A stretch of 64,000 bases of DNA from NCBI GenBank assembly GCA_033239125.1, contig BSWB01000002.1, forward strand, positions 90,330,560 through 90,394,559, given 5' to 3'. This DNA comes from Fagopyrum homotropicum. Taxonomy: Eukaryota; Streptophyta; Magnoliopsida; Caryophyllales; Polygonaceae. A model generated the notes under the pieces. It did not search any database. It was not told the origin of the DNA and saw only the letters and a list, made by a program, of their open reading frames with translations. How positions within the stretch are numbered: position 1 is the stretch's first letter; each line of letters starts with the position of its first letter. This document shows, in pieces, positions 42,192 through 52,220 of the stretch. A program made the position numbers and the translations under genes.

Positions 42192-42779
42192 TGATAACAT
42201 GAAATATGAACATATTTTAGGCACTTGTTTTGATTGTTTTTCCCATTTAGTTGTGTACATGGATAAGAGTTTGAAGCATTTATGAGCACATTCACCTATT
42301 TTGTCGATATAGAGATCTACACAAGTTTTGTTGTGTTTTTAGGTGATAAAGGCTTGGATTGGAGCATATATGAGAGAGTAGGAGTATTTGATCATGCTAG
42401 GCATCAAGAGAATGATTGGAGAAGCTAAGGAAGGAGCATGACTAGAGAATTTTACGAAACAAAGGCTTTTACAAAGGAATTTGAGAAATCACGGCCAAAC
42501 CAAGAGAACCACGGGGCGTGGTTCTCTTGGTTTGGCCATGAAAAGTTCTCTAATGCATCCCCTTGATGCCTAGCATGATCAAATACTTCTACTCTCTCAT
42601 ATATGCTCCAATCCAAGCCTTTATTCACCTAAAAACACAACAAATCTTGTGTAGATCTCTATATCGACAAAATAGGTAAATGTGCTCATAAATGCTTCAA
42701 ACTCTTATCCATGTACACAACTAAAAGGGAAAAACAATCAAAACAAGTGCCTAAAATATGGTCATATTTCATGCTATCA
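42192..42779. repeat. 588-bp inverted repeat of two Athila LTR starts
   Basis: The left arm (42192-42513) begins TGATAACATGAAATATGA; the right arm (42517-42779) is its inverted copy ending TCATATTTCATGCTATCA. At the centre a perfect 21-bp stem (42493-42513 with 42517-42537) has a 3-base loop. The left arm has an extra ~60 bp. No TSD is visible at the outer ends. Confidence 0.9.
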
Positions 42780-43222
42780 ATGAACTCCCTATTGACAACT
42801 CCTTCCCAGACTAGCAGTTACACGAGATTGAAGAATGCCTTCATCAGATTTCGAAAGGTATTGACCCATGGTTTGCTGATATTCTTAGTTACCTTGTTTG
42901 TCAGGAAATCCCACCAAGACTATCATATGATCAAAGGCAGAAGTTCTTTAGAGACGTCCGACACTTTTACTAGAATGAACCTCTACTCTTTAAGAGAGGT
43001 CCCGATGGCATATTTAAGAGATGCGTTCCGGAGAATGAAGTACAAAGCATTATCCGTCATTGCCACTCTTTGCCTTGTGGAGGACACACTAGTTCTCACA
43101 AGACATGTGCTAAGGTACTCCAATCCGGCTTCTTCAAGCCCTCTTTATTTAAAGACGTATAGAACTATGTTGTTGCTTGCGATGCTTGTCAAAAGACATG
43201 TAATATTTGAAGGAGGAATGAG
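42780..43222 (+). pseudogene. AthB integrase N-terminal zinc-finger region, degenerate
   Basis: In mixed frames with stops, the sequence recalls the HHCC finger ahead of Athila integrase (a CGGH-type stretch near 43075-43090 and C-x2-C near 43180). The open frame 42711-43250 in another phase is a shadow. Confidence 0.6.
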
Positions 43223-44143
43223 ATGCCCCTCAACAACATCCAAGAAGTAGAGATATTCGATGTATGGGGAGTAGATTTCATGGGACCGTTCCCATCATCT
43301 TGTGGCAACCAATACATACTTCTAGCTGTAGACTATGTCTCAAGATGGGTAGAAGCTATTGCTTCTTCAACTAATGATGCAATGGTAGTGGTGAAGTTCT
43401 TCAATAGAATGATCTTCCCAAGATTTGGAACTTCCCGAACCATCATTAGTGATGGAGGAACACACTTCACAGCTCGTCGTTTTGAGGCTCTACTAGCTAA
43501 GTATGGGGTAACTCATAAGAACGCCACACCGTACCATTCGCAAACAAGCGGACAAGTCGAGATATCCAAACGGGAGATCAAGGGGATTCTAGATAAGACT
43601 GTCTCTAGAACGAGGAAAGACCGGGCAATGAAGCTTGATGATGCATTATGGGCGTACATGACCACTTTTAAGACTCCCATAGGAACAACACCATATAACC
43701 TTGTGTATAGGAAGTCTTGTCACCTTCTTGTAGAGCTAGAGCACAAAGCATATTGGGCCGTCAAGTGGCTCAACTTCAGCATGAAAGAAGCTAGAGAAAA
43801 GCGCTTGTTGGACATCGGCAAACTAGAGGAGATCCGCCTGAATACGTACGAGAACACAAGGACCTACAAAGAAAGAACGAAGCGGTGGCATGATAAGCAT
43901 ATCCTTCCAAAGGACTTGAAAGAAGGAGATCTCGTTCTTCTATTCAACTTAAGGCTTCGACTCTTTCAAGATAAGCTTAATTCCCGTTCGACAGAACCTT
44001 TTGTTATTAAGCATGTTTTCCCTCATGGTGCAGTTGAAATATGGGGTGAAAAGTGCGGAAGTTTCAAAGTAAACGGTCAACGATTGAAGAAGTACACACC
44101 GGAAGCTCCAATTGAGAAGATAGATCCTATTCTCCTTCATTGA
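43223..44143 (+). CDS. AthB integrase core and C-terminus (open, 306 codons)
   Basis: Integrase core with FDVWGVDFMGPFP (D18), IISDGGTHF (D77) and SGQVEISKREI (E113), the D-E spacing of 35 residues expected for retroelement integrases. The C-terminal part (KEGDLVLLFNLRLRLF, EPFVIKHVFPHGAVEI) is Athila-like. It would join element DNA to the chromosome, but the N-terminal finger and RT are missing. Ends with a stop at 44141-44143. Confidence 0.9.
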   Translation: MPLNNIQEVEIFDVWGVDFMGPFPSSCGNQYILLAVDYVSRWVEAIASSTNDAMVVVKFFNRMIFPRFGTSRTIISDGGTHFTARRFEALLAKYGVTHKNATPYHSQTSGQVEISKREIKGILDKTVSRTRKDRAMKLDDALWAYMTTFKTPIGTTPYNLVYRKSCHLLVELEHKAYWAVKWLNFSMKEAREKRLLDIGKLEEIRLNTYENTRTYKERTKRWHDKHILPKDLKEGDLVLLFNLRLRLFQDKLNSRSTEPFVIKHVFPHGAVEIWGEKCGSFKVNGQRLKKYTPEAPIEKIDPILLH

Positions 44144-44820
44144 TCGTCAAAAGAGCAACGTCTAGCTAAAGACTTTAAACGAAACGCTTCTTGGGAGACA
44201 ACCCACAATAGTTCTAACCTTTTTCTTTCTTTTTGCTTTAGAATAGCTTAGGATAGTTAGCTTGTTTGTTTTCTTTTGCTTTGTTTTTGTTTTCCTCGAT
44301 GCGCTCTCGGTTTGTTTGAGTCATAGATTGCAGGAAGGAGATTTGATGAAGAAGGTTGATACAAATGTGCTTAAAGATGTTTTCAAGGAAAGAAAGGGAA
44401 TAAATCGACTTACCATAAGTAAATTGATCGATTCAGGCTTCAGAGCAAGTCGATTTTTGAAAACAGAGAGAAAAATCGGATGAAAAATCGACATAGCAAA
44501 GAAAAATCGGTCGTTTTTCCTTGATGATGAGTAAAAAGGCATAAAAATCGAGCCGATGAAAAACTTGGGCAGAAAAATTGGCCGATTTTCTTCACAAAAT
44601 AGCTGGCCTATATAAAGCCTTCTCCACTCTTTTCTTCACTCCAGACTTAGCCAAATTTCGTTCTTCTTCACTCTAAAAGAGCCGAAAATCGCCCCTCATC
44701 CAATCTCCTCATTTGGTAACCATATTGAACGATTGTTGAGTCTAAACTGAAGCTCTTGCAACAAGGAAGAGGAATCTAGCAACAAAAGCGTGGCAAACTG
44801 CTCATTCATCAAGAATTCAG
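44144..44820 (+). other. AthB spacer after integrase with ATCG-motif cluster and candidate internal promoter
   Basis: Contains about nine AAAATCG/CGATTTT motifs (44395-44690), several paired as inverted copies, then TATATAAAG (44609-44617) about 205 bp before the next ATG. The frame 44262-44483 has no recognisable domain. Confidence 0.55.
44609..44617 (+). promoter_or_regulatory. Candidate internal TATA box in AthB
   Basis: TATATAAAG followed by a C/T-rich stretch and an ATG at about 44823. It could drive a separate RNA for the post-integrase frame; inferred from motif and spacing only. Confidence 0.35.
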
Positions 44821-44822
44821 AA

Positions 44823-44998
44823 TGGACGCCATAAGAAGAACCACTAGGAACCTAACCAAGAAGAAGGGATCTTCTTCTAGGGCTTCTCCTATGATGGACA
44901 GATGAGAGACATGTACTACAACTCCTTCGGTGCCTTCTATGACCATGGACCTCCGAGGTATCCATACCCACCGTCACCACCGCCACTTGAGGATTGAG
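44823..44998 (+). pseudogene. AthB post-integrase frame, reduced remnant
   Basis: ATG at about 44823 gives a basic head (MDAIRRTTRNLTKKKGSSSR) that stops after ~28 codons. A second piece in another frame ends P/Y-rich (PPRYPYPPSPPPLED) with a stop near 44998. Most of the frame is deleted between head and tail. Confidence 0.5.
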
Positions 44999-46275
44999 AC
45001 TTTACTCAATTTTATATTGTAAATATTTTTCTCCATCTTGTGCTTATTTCTCACATTGGGGACAATGTGAAGGTTAAGTATGGGGTGGGGGTACTTACAA
45101 TCTCTTTCCTATTATCTCAACTTATGTACTTTACATTATTGCACTTTGTGACTTGGTTTGTAATAACTCTTGCACTATCGCTTTCCACTATGACATTTGC
45201 ATTGCATGTTTCATTAAAAAATTTGCAAAGTTTTCAAACATTTTGTGCTTCTTATGATGGAAATTACCTCTATGATGAGATTGTGATGTAGAAAATGAAT
45301 AAGATGACTTAGCTATGTTGAGATCTTAATGGTAACATGAATGAATTTGATTGTCTTATTTGAATGCATGTATGATTTATATGATGTTGATGTCTTGGTA
45401 TGAGGATGAAATAATGATCGAAGCTATATTATAAGTTCTTATGCATCATGTTGAGATGACCAAGGCAATTCGCTTCTTTTCTCTTCCATATCTTGTTCAT
45501 GCTAGCTCCTTAGTGAAATATTTGACCTCCTTTTGACCATCCGGGAATTAGGATAAGTGGTTATGTAAGGCATGTTTGATGTGGGAGGGCCATTGTAAAA
45601 GTGTTAAGTAAAAGTTTAGCAAAGTTAGGTTTGGGGACGTTGAACATGAGGATGAGTAACTCGGCACGATTCACATAGCCGGATATTTGTGTCTTGCCAA
45701 AGTAAGAATGAACGATAAGTCCTAACCGGATATGGTATATGCATCAAGGTTATGAGGCATCTCGAAATATGACAATCGCCGATCTCCTAGGCTTCGGTTT
45801 TTGTGCACCGCTGTCCATACTCTCAAAAAGTAAAATAAAAGAAAAGCAATTTTACATGCAAAGCATGTGTGGTGAATTTATGTTCTTAATGCTCTTGTTG
45901 TGTTGTTCCTCTTTCCCGGATTAACACCACCTTACCGTAAAGATTTCCCACCATTAACACGTTTCTTTGACCTCTTTTTTATTGGAAGACCTTGAGACCT
46001 TTGTGCACATGTTAAGAGGCTTAGATTTTTTTGATTTTGATTATTTCTACATCTTTATCATGTCTTTTATATATGTCTTTGAGTAAGAAATGATGATTTG
46101 TCCATGATACGGTTATTATTGATGCATGCTTTGTCATCCGATGTCTTGAAGCATTACTTTGAGGGTGATCCAAAAGAAGAAGCACATTTCAAAAAGTCTT
46201 TGAGTTTTTTCGCACCGTATAATCCATGACATCTTGTGTTCTAGATTTGAACCTTGCTTGGGGACAAGCAAGAGG
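44999..46275 (+). other. AthB 3' noncoding spacer
   Basis: Shares ordered blocks with the AthA spacer, including the 34-bp identical block (45786-45819), GAGTAACTCGGCAC (45654) and GCTTGGGGACAAGCAAG (46256-46272). Nothing coding is seen. Confidence 0.7.
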
Positions 46276-46291
46276 CAAGTATGGGGTATTT
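46274..46291 (+). promoter_or_regulatory. AthB polypurine tract
   Basis: GGCAAGTATGGGGTATTT directly before the LTR start TGATGACATTA at 46292, matching the AthA arrangement. Confidence 0.6.
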
Positions 46292-46759
46292 TGATGACAT
46301 TAATTATATGCCATTATAATCATGCATATTGTGGGTGTTTTACCTCAGCTTTCCTTGCATTCGAAGTGATTGGTGCACCTTTAAGGTTTATTTCGTATAT
46401 ATTTCGGAAATAGAGGTCTACACGAGTATTGGTTGAATTGTAGGTGAATTCAATGGAATTGTAAGCAGAAGTGGAGCAAGGAGTAGCTAAGGTCCATAAG
46501 GAAGCATAAGGAACCTTTGAAGAGACATGAGGAGCAAGGAAAGTCCATGGAAAAGTCACACTAAGAAGATGGAAAACAAGCCAAGAGACGAGCACTTTTT
46601 GTTGTGAAAAATCGGGTGATTTATTGCCTAGATCGAACGATTTGCCTGTAGAAAAAATCGGACGAGTTATGTGTTAGATCGACCGATTTTCACTTGTAAC
46701 CATCTAAAAATATTACGTTCAAAAGCCCAAAGTCTTTGGGCCGGAGAAGTGATAGGTCT
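46292..46759 (+). repeat. AthB 3' LTR, first 468 bp
   Basis: Starts TGATGACATTAATT. It contains four more AAAATCG/CGATTT motifs (46603-46690), the same motif as the AthB spacer. Cut by E9. Confidence 0.75.
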
Positions 46760-47650
46760 TGATGAGTGACCATCACCAATAGCCCCTACTAGTCCTACAA
46801 TGCAAGGGTCAATCACTAGATCAAGGGCAAGAGCAATTCAAGAGGAGGTGTCCAACTTGTTGGTGTCCTTAGCTCCTATGGAGACCATTGATGATCCATT
46901 GCTGACTGAGGCTTCCTTAGTCACGTTAATGACGATTCCCGACGACTTGGACGTGGAAGGGAGACCATGCACACGTAATTTGGAGCCATGCAAGAGCAAA
47001 GAAGAGACACTTGTTCCGGAATTGCAAGAAATGGAAGATTGGTGCTTTTGGAGCTTCTTTTGTATTTTATATCAACTTTTGGTATAAAATGAAAGACTTT
47101 TTATAACCTTTAGGTTCAAAATATTTTAAGGGTTATTTTTATTTATTTTAGTTGTTTTATTTTTTTTTATTGTCTTTTTGACAAATGTTATTCCTTTTTT
47201 AGATAGGAGGCTTTCTTGGCATATAAAAAGCCTCCCTTAGCTTCTTTCTTGATTAGATAGATTTTAGCCAATTGATAAACCGTCTCTTTGAGAGCTTTTT
47301 TTCCATTCAGAAAATTCAATCAATAAAGTGAGACAATTGATTGAATCGTTGTGAATCCCTGCTAGATTGTTCAATCAATAAAGGAAGCATAAGAAAGCTT
47401 TGAAAGCATCATCTTGCTTGGGTTTTGATCAATCTGATCAAGGTTCTTGTAAGGGAGTTTTTTGGTTCTTTTGGATCTACTTCTACCATACATCCTACGT
47501 CCCCTTTCATCCTCTTTTCTTCCATCTTTCCATCGTCATTTTCTTGTTCTAAAAATCTGAATTTTGTGCCATTGGTCAAGGAAAAACGTCATTGTTGGTT
47601 TCAAGGATTCCCAATCTAGATCTAGTCATTTGCGGCCCCAACCCGCATCA
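46760..47650 (+). repeat. E9 5' LTR (891 bp)
   Basis: Start TGATGAGTGACC, end CCCGCATCA. Codes near its start for the pol tail QGSITRSRARAIQEE (frame 46800-47087). TATA-like ATATAAAA at 47221-47228. Confidence 0.85.
47221..47228 (+). promoter_or_regulatory. Candidate TATA box of E9 LTR
   Basis: CATATAAAAAG, about 430 bp before the PBS. Confidence 0.5.
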
Positions 47651-47653
47651 AAG

Positions 47654-47665
47654 TGGTATCAGAGC
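47654..47665 (+). promoter_or_regulatory. E9 primer binding site, initiator tRNA-Met
   Basis: TGGTATCAGAGC three bases after the LTR. Confidence 0.95.
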
Positions 47666-48830
47666 TAGTTGATTGCGAGTCCGGAATCAGCCATCACCAT
47701 TGACGGTTTGAGTATCTTCTTTGTTTGAGTCATTTGCTTCATCTTAAGAGTCTATTTGAGTCTAATTTGCTTTGTTTCTTGTGTTTATTGGAGAAGAGAG
47801 AAAGCCAAGCCAAAACCGCCATTGTCCAGCCATTCTACATCACCTTCATCAGCCATCGTTCATAAAAAAACGTCCAGCTCTTTTCTCTTGGCAATAACCG
47901 TCCAAAAAAAACAATCAAAAGAAAAGCAAAAGGGAGACCACTTTTCAAAAACAAATCAGCCATTGCAAGAGAGAGGAGAGGGCCACAAAAGCTCCTTATT
48001 GTAGCAACAACACGAGACTACTTCTAGTTAGTTATCTCTTATTTCTTTTCAATTTTTAATTTCATTCCTCTCTCTTATTTTCTTCCACAAAAATGTCGGC
48101 CAAGGACCACAAAAAAAAACAAAGAAAAAGAAATATTTTCTCATATATTTTCATCATCCTACATATCATACATTTCATATCATATTCTATACTAACCTAA
48201 GTTGTGTTGAAGCTAAAAAAACAAGTGTTTTTGCAATTTGATTGTGAAAGGATGATTGAGACTACAAACAAGAGTTACCTACCTCATTTCTTATCCATCA
48301 CCATTACCCAAAAGCCAACGTTAAACACCACAGCCGGCCATATCTCTCTCCATTGCATAAGGACAAGGTAAGTGAAGCTCTCTTCTTAGTCTCTTGCGTG
48401 TCTATCTTCCTTGTTTTACTCTAATTCTATCATATCTTGAGTTTACCATCTTTTTGAGTCCATATCAGCCTTTTGTATCTATCTTTGAGTCTTGTGTCTT
48501 TTTTGAGTATTTTGTGTGATTTAGCTAGTTAACATTGCTTGCAAGCCATACTAGTTGAGTCTTGAGTCTTATTTTAGCTTCTTAATGTCTATCTTGATGT
48601 TTTCTGTTGTGAACTTTCAAGAAGCCGTGTATCACCCTTTTTCAAGTCAAGGAGTGTGCTAGTTGAGCTAAGGCATTGATCTTAGAAGGAGTTTTAATCC
48701 ATCCAAGTCAATTGCATCAAATAGCTTGTGATCAACACAACTTGAGTGTGAGAGTGAGAGTAAACACTTGTGAGAATTTTCTGTTTTATCTAATTCAACT
48801 AGTTTGCTTGTTTTGTGTGTTTTTTTGATC
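47666..48830 (+). other. E9 untranslated leader
   Basis: 1165 bp, T- and A-rich, no gag/pol similarity. The 82-codon frame 47756-48004 is low-complexity (K/S/P) and is not supported as a gene. Confidence 0.7.
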
Positions 48831-49500
48831 ATGTCTAGGTCTAATAGTCTAAGCAAGTCCCATAGCAGTGAGCCAATGCACCCGGAGACATTTGCTATGT
48901 TGAAGCAATTAATGTATTCGGTGCCAAGATTGACACACCGGATTGACATGTTAGAGCCTCAACCAACACCCACGGCCACGCCACAGCCGAAGTCCACTTT
49001 CGAGCTAGGCGGCACATCTAGAGATGCTCCTAGAGAAACAGTCCCTGAATCACCCCAAAGAACCCCTCAAGGGCAAGGTATGAGACATGCTAACACTCTT
49101 CCTAGAACACCTAATGTGCAAGGTTTTGTGGATGATTTTTAGGAGCCACAAGAGGATGTTGAGGAAGAAGGTATGTGGAAAGAGTTCCCTAGGCGTCACC
49201 CACAACCAAGGAGAGGACGAGAATATGAGCCATTTAGGCCTTATCAAGAGCTAGATGGAATAGGGAAAAGTGAAGGTCAAGATTCCTAGTTTTGAAGGCA
49301 AGTGTGACCGGGATGCTTACATGGATTGGGAGACTAAATTGGAGCAAATTTGGTCTTGCCATCACTTTGGAGGGCAAAGGAAGGTCCAACTTGCATCATT
49401 GGAGTTCCAAGGCTATGCACTTTGGAGCACAAAGAAGGAGCTCAACACGTCATTCATCTTCTAGACCCTTGAATGAGCCTTCAAGTGGTCCTAAAGGGAG
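48831..49500 (+). pseudogene. E9 gag with large internal deletion
   Basis: ATG at 48831 (MSRSNSLSKSHSSEPMHPETF). A stop at 49140 and a shift near 49265 precede VKIPSFEGKCDRDAYMDWE. After LEFQGYAL the capsid second half (MIWWDD to MARYLRILNS in E5) is missing and the text resumes at RPLNEPSSGPKGS ahead of the zinc knuckle: roughly 0.45 kb deleted. Confidence 0.8.
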
Positions 49501-50435
49501 TACCTCTTAACTCTACACTTCGTTCTAGAGATATTGTGTGTTTTAAATGTCAAGGTAGAGGTCATTACATGAGGGATTGTCCTAATAAAAAAAACTCTGA
49601 TTTTAAATCAATTTGGACAATATGAGAGTGAGGATGAGCATGAAAATGATGATAACACCCACCTTAATAGATTGCATGAAATTGGCAGTGATAGTGATGA
49701 GGGCATTAAATATGAGCATGGAGAATCATTAATAGCTAGAAGAACTTTGCATGCTAAGCTAGCTCCGTGTGAGGATAATCAAAGAGAGAACCTTTTTCAT
49801 ACTAGATGTCTAATAAAAGGGAAGGTGTGTAATATGATCATAGATGGAGGTAGTTGTTGCAATATAGCTAGCACTGATTTGATTAATAAGTTGCAAATTA
49901 CCACATTTTACCACCCTAGGCCTTACAAATTGCATTGGATGAATGATTGTGCAGAATTAAAAGTAAATAAGCAAGCTAGAGAGTTACTATCACTTTAGGT
50001 AGCTATGAGGACACCATTACTTGTGATGTAGTTCCCATGCAAGCTTGTCATATTCTTTTGGGATGTCCATGGCAATTTGATAGGAGAGTTAAGCATGATG
50101 GTTTTACTAATAGGCATACCTTTGAATTTAATGGTCAAACACTAACTCTTAAGCCTATGACACCATTGCAGATTGCTGAATTTTATGAGAAGAAGAAGGA
50201 GTTGAGTGTGGAGCAAAATGAGGTAAAAAAGAGAGGGGATAACTCACGGTCTAAAACAGAACCCACGGCCAAGATTAGTACCACCCTATTAGCCACACCT
50301 TCTAGTGTCCTTCTAGCATCCAAGGAGGAGTACATCCTAGATTACACCCCTTTAGATGCCATTCTTGTGAGCTTGTGCAAGAGCTTAGTGACTTTGAGTG
50401 ATGAATCCAAGGCCACCCTACCAAAGCCATCCTAG
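49501..50435 (+). pseudogene. E9 zinc knuckle and protease
   Basis: A zinc-knuckle stretch near 49535-49585 is out of the main frame. An acidic linker and the retropepsin-like domain follow with MIIDGGSCCNIAST at about 49835-49880, and a frameshift near 49998. HILLGCPWQFDRR lies in the next piece (50037-50435), followed by the linker to RT. Confidence 0.8.
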
Positions 50436-50458
50436 CTATCCTAGATGAGTTTAGTGAT

Positions 50459-51526
50459 GTGTTTCCTGACGAGATTCCGGCTGGCCTTCCACCTTTTAGA
50501 GGTATTGAGCACCAAATAGATCTTATTCCCGGTGCTACACTCCCAAACCATCCAGCCTATAGGATGAACCCTAAGGAGAGCCAAGAGATCCAAAACCAAG
50601 TCCAAGAACTCCTAGATAAGGGTTATATAAGGGAGAGTTTGAGTCCTAGTGCCGTTCCCGTTCTCTTAGTGCCTAAGAAGGACAATACATGGAGGATGTG
50701 TTTTGATTGTAGAGCCATCAACAACATCACCATTAAGTACCGTCATCCTATCCCACGTTTAGATGACATGTTAGATGAGTTGAATGGAGCCACATTGTTC
50801 TCTAAGATAGATCTTAGGAGTGGTTATCACCAAATCAGAATGAGGGAGGGAAATGAGTGGAAAACGGCATTCAAGACCAAGTTTGGTCTTTATGAGTTGC
50901 TAGTGATGCCATTTGGTTTAACCAATGCTCCTAGCACATTTATGAGGTTGATGAATCACGTGTTGAGACACTACATTGGTAGGTTTGTTGTGGTTTACTT
51001 TGATGACATCCTCATCTATAGTAAGTCACTTGAAGAGCATGAGGAACATTTGAGGGAAGTACTTGTAACTCTTAGAATTGAATATTTGTATGCTAATTTG
51101 AAGAAATGTGAGTTTAGTACTAATCAAGTTGTTTTTCTTGGTTTTGTAGTGAGCACAAGAGGTCTAAAGGTGGATGGAGAGAAGATCAAGGCAATCCAGG
51201 AATGGCCTACTCCCGCAACCGTCGGTCAAGTTAGGAGTTTCCACGGCCTAGCCATCTTCTATAGATGTTTTGTGCGAGATTTCAGCACCATAGCAGCCCC
51301 ACTCACGTCCTTGACAAAGAAGAAGGTGTCATTTGTGTGGGGAGATGCTCAAGAGAAGGCGTTTAAGGAGTTGAAGTGGCGGCTGTCCCATGCACCTCTC
51401 CTAGCTCTTCCAGACTTCACCAAACCTTTTGAGGTCGAGTGTGATGCTTCGGGTATTGGCATTGGAGGAGTACTCATGCAAGAGGGTAAGCCACTAGCAT
51501 TTTTTAGTGAGAAATTAAAGGGATAA
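50459..51526 (+). pseudogene. E9 reverse transcriptase
   Basis: 355 open codons: FPDEIPAGLPP, WRMCFDCRAINNIT, KIDLRSGYHQIRM, LVMPFGLTNAPSTFM, VVVYFDDILIY (YFDD at residues 180-183), and the RNase H start FEVECDASGIGIGGVL. It ends at a TAA (51524-51526) within RNase H. The catalytic box is intact. Confidence 0.9.
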
Positions 51527-51738
51527 TGTTTAAACTACTCGACGTATGATAAAGAACTTTATGCATTGTTTAGAGTTTTAAAAACATGGAAAAATTATTT
51601 ATGGCCTAGTGAATTTGTCCTACGTACCGATCATGAGTCCTTAAGACATTTTAGGAGTCAAGATAAGTTAGATAAGAGACAAGGTAGATGGAGGGAGTTT
51701 ATAGAAACTTTTCATTATATGATAAAGTATAAAAAGGG
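51527..51738 (+). pseudogene. E9 RNase H, left of E8
   Basis: Same frame as RT after the stop: MFRVLKTWKNYLWPSEF, RTDHESLRHFRSQDKL. Interrupted by E8 at KYKKG; resumes at 61334. Confidence 0.85.
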
Positions 51739-52220
51739 TGATACGGGGATTAGCCGCGAAGAACGGATCTAGACGAGCAACCTGTTTCCGGGAATAGAAG
51801 CAAACGAAATTCAGCAAACAAAGATGAAGAAAACGTGCAAAGCAAAGAGGGAAAACGAAATAAGAAAGAAGAACCGAAAGGAACAAACGATAGAACCCTT
51901 AGATTCGATTATCCAAGAACCAAACAGATGATGATTCGACCCCGCTTCTTACAACTTCACACAATCGATCTAGAGTTATCGAAGGCACGAAGAGGTTGCT
52001 TCAATTCGACTTGTAGCACCAACCGAAGGAGATTGACACACGCAAGAACGAGAAAGCTATGCAAACACCACAATTCTCACAAGACAAGAGGTTGAACTCA
52101 AAGGGGTTCCCACTTAGGCAATGTGGTTAATGTATTATGCCCCACAAAATGAAGAGAGAAAGGTTTATGTACAACCTAGACCTTTTCTCCTAAAAATAGA
52201 AAAGAAATAAATACAATAAT

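Larger units (their letters stand above)
42780..46759 (+). mobile_element. AthB: 3' half of an Athila-type element
   Basis: Truncated at the inverted repeat on the left. It contains the integrase, a remnant of the post-integrase frame, the 3' spacer, a polypurine tract and the start of the 3' LTR (46292), which is interrupted by E9 at 46760 (left TSD candidate GGTCT). Confidence 0.8.

Noticed and set aside
42711..43250. 179-codon frame as a coding sequence
   Set aside because: It begins in the inverted LTR arm and is out of phase with the degenerate integrase finger on the same strand.
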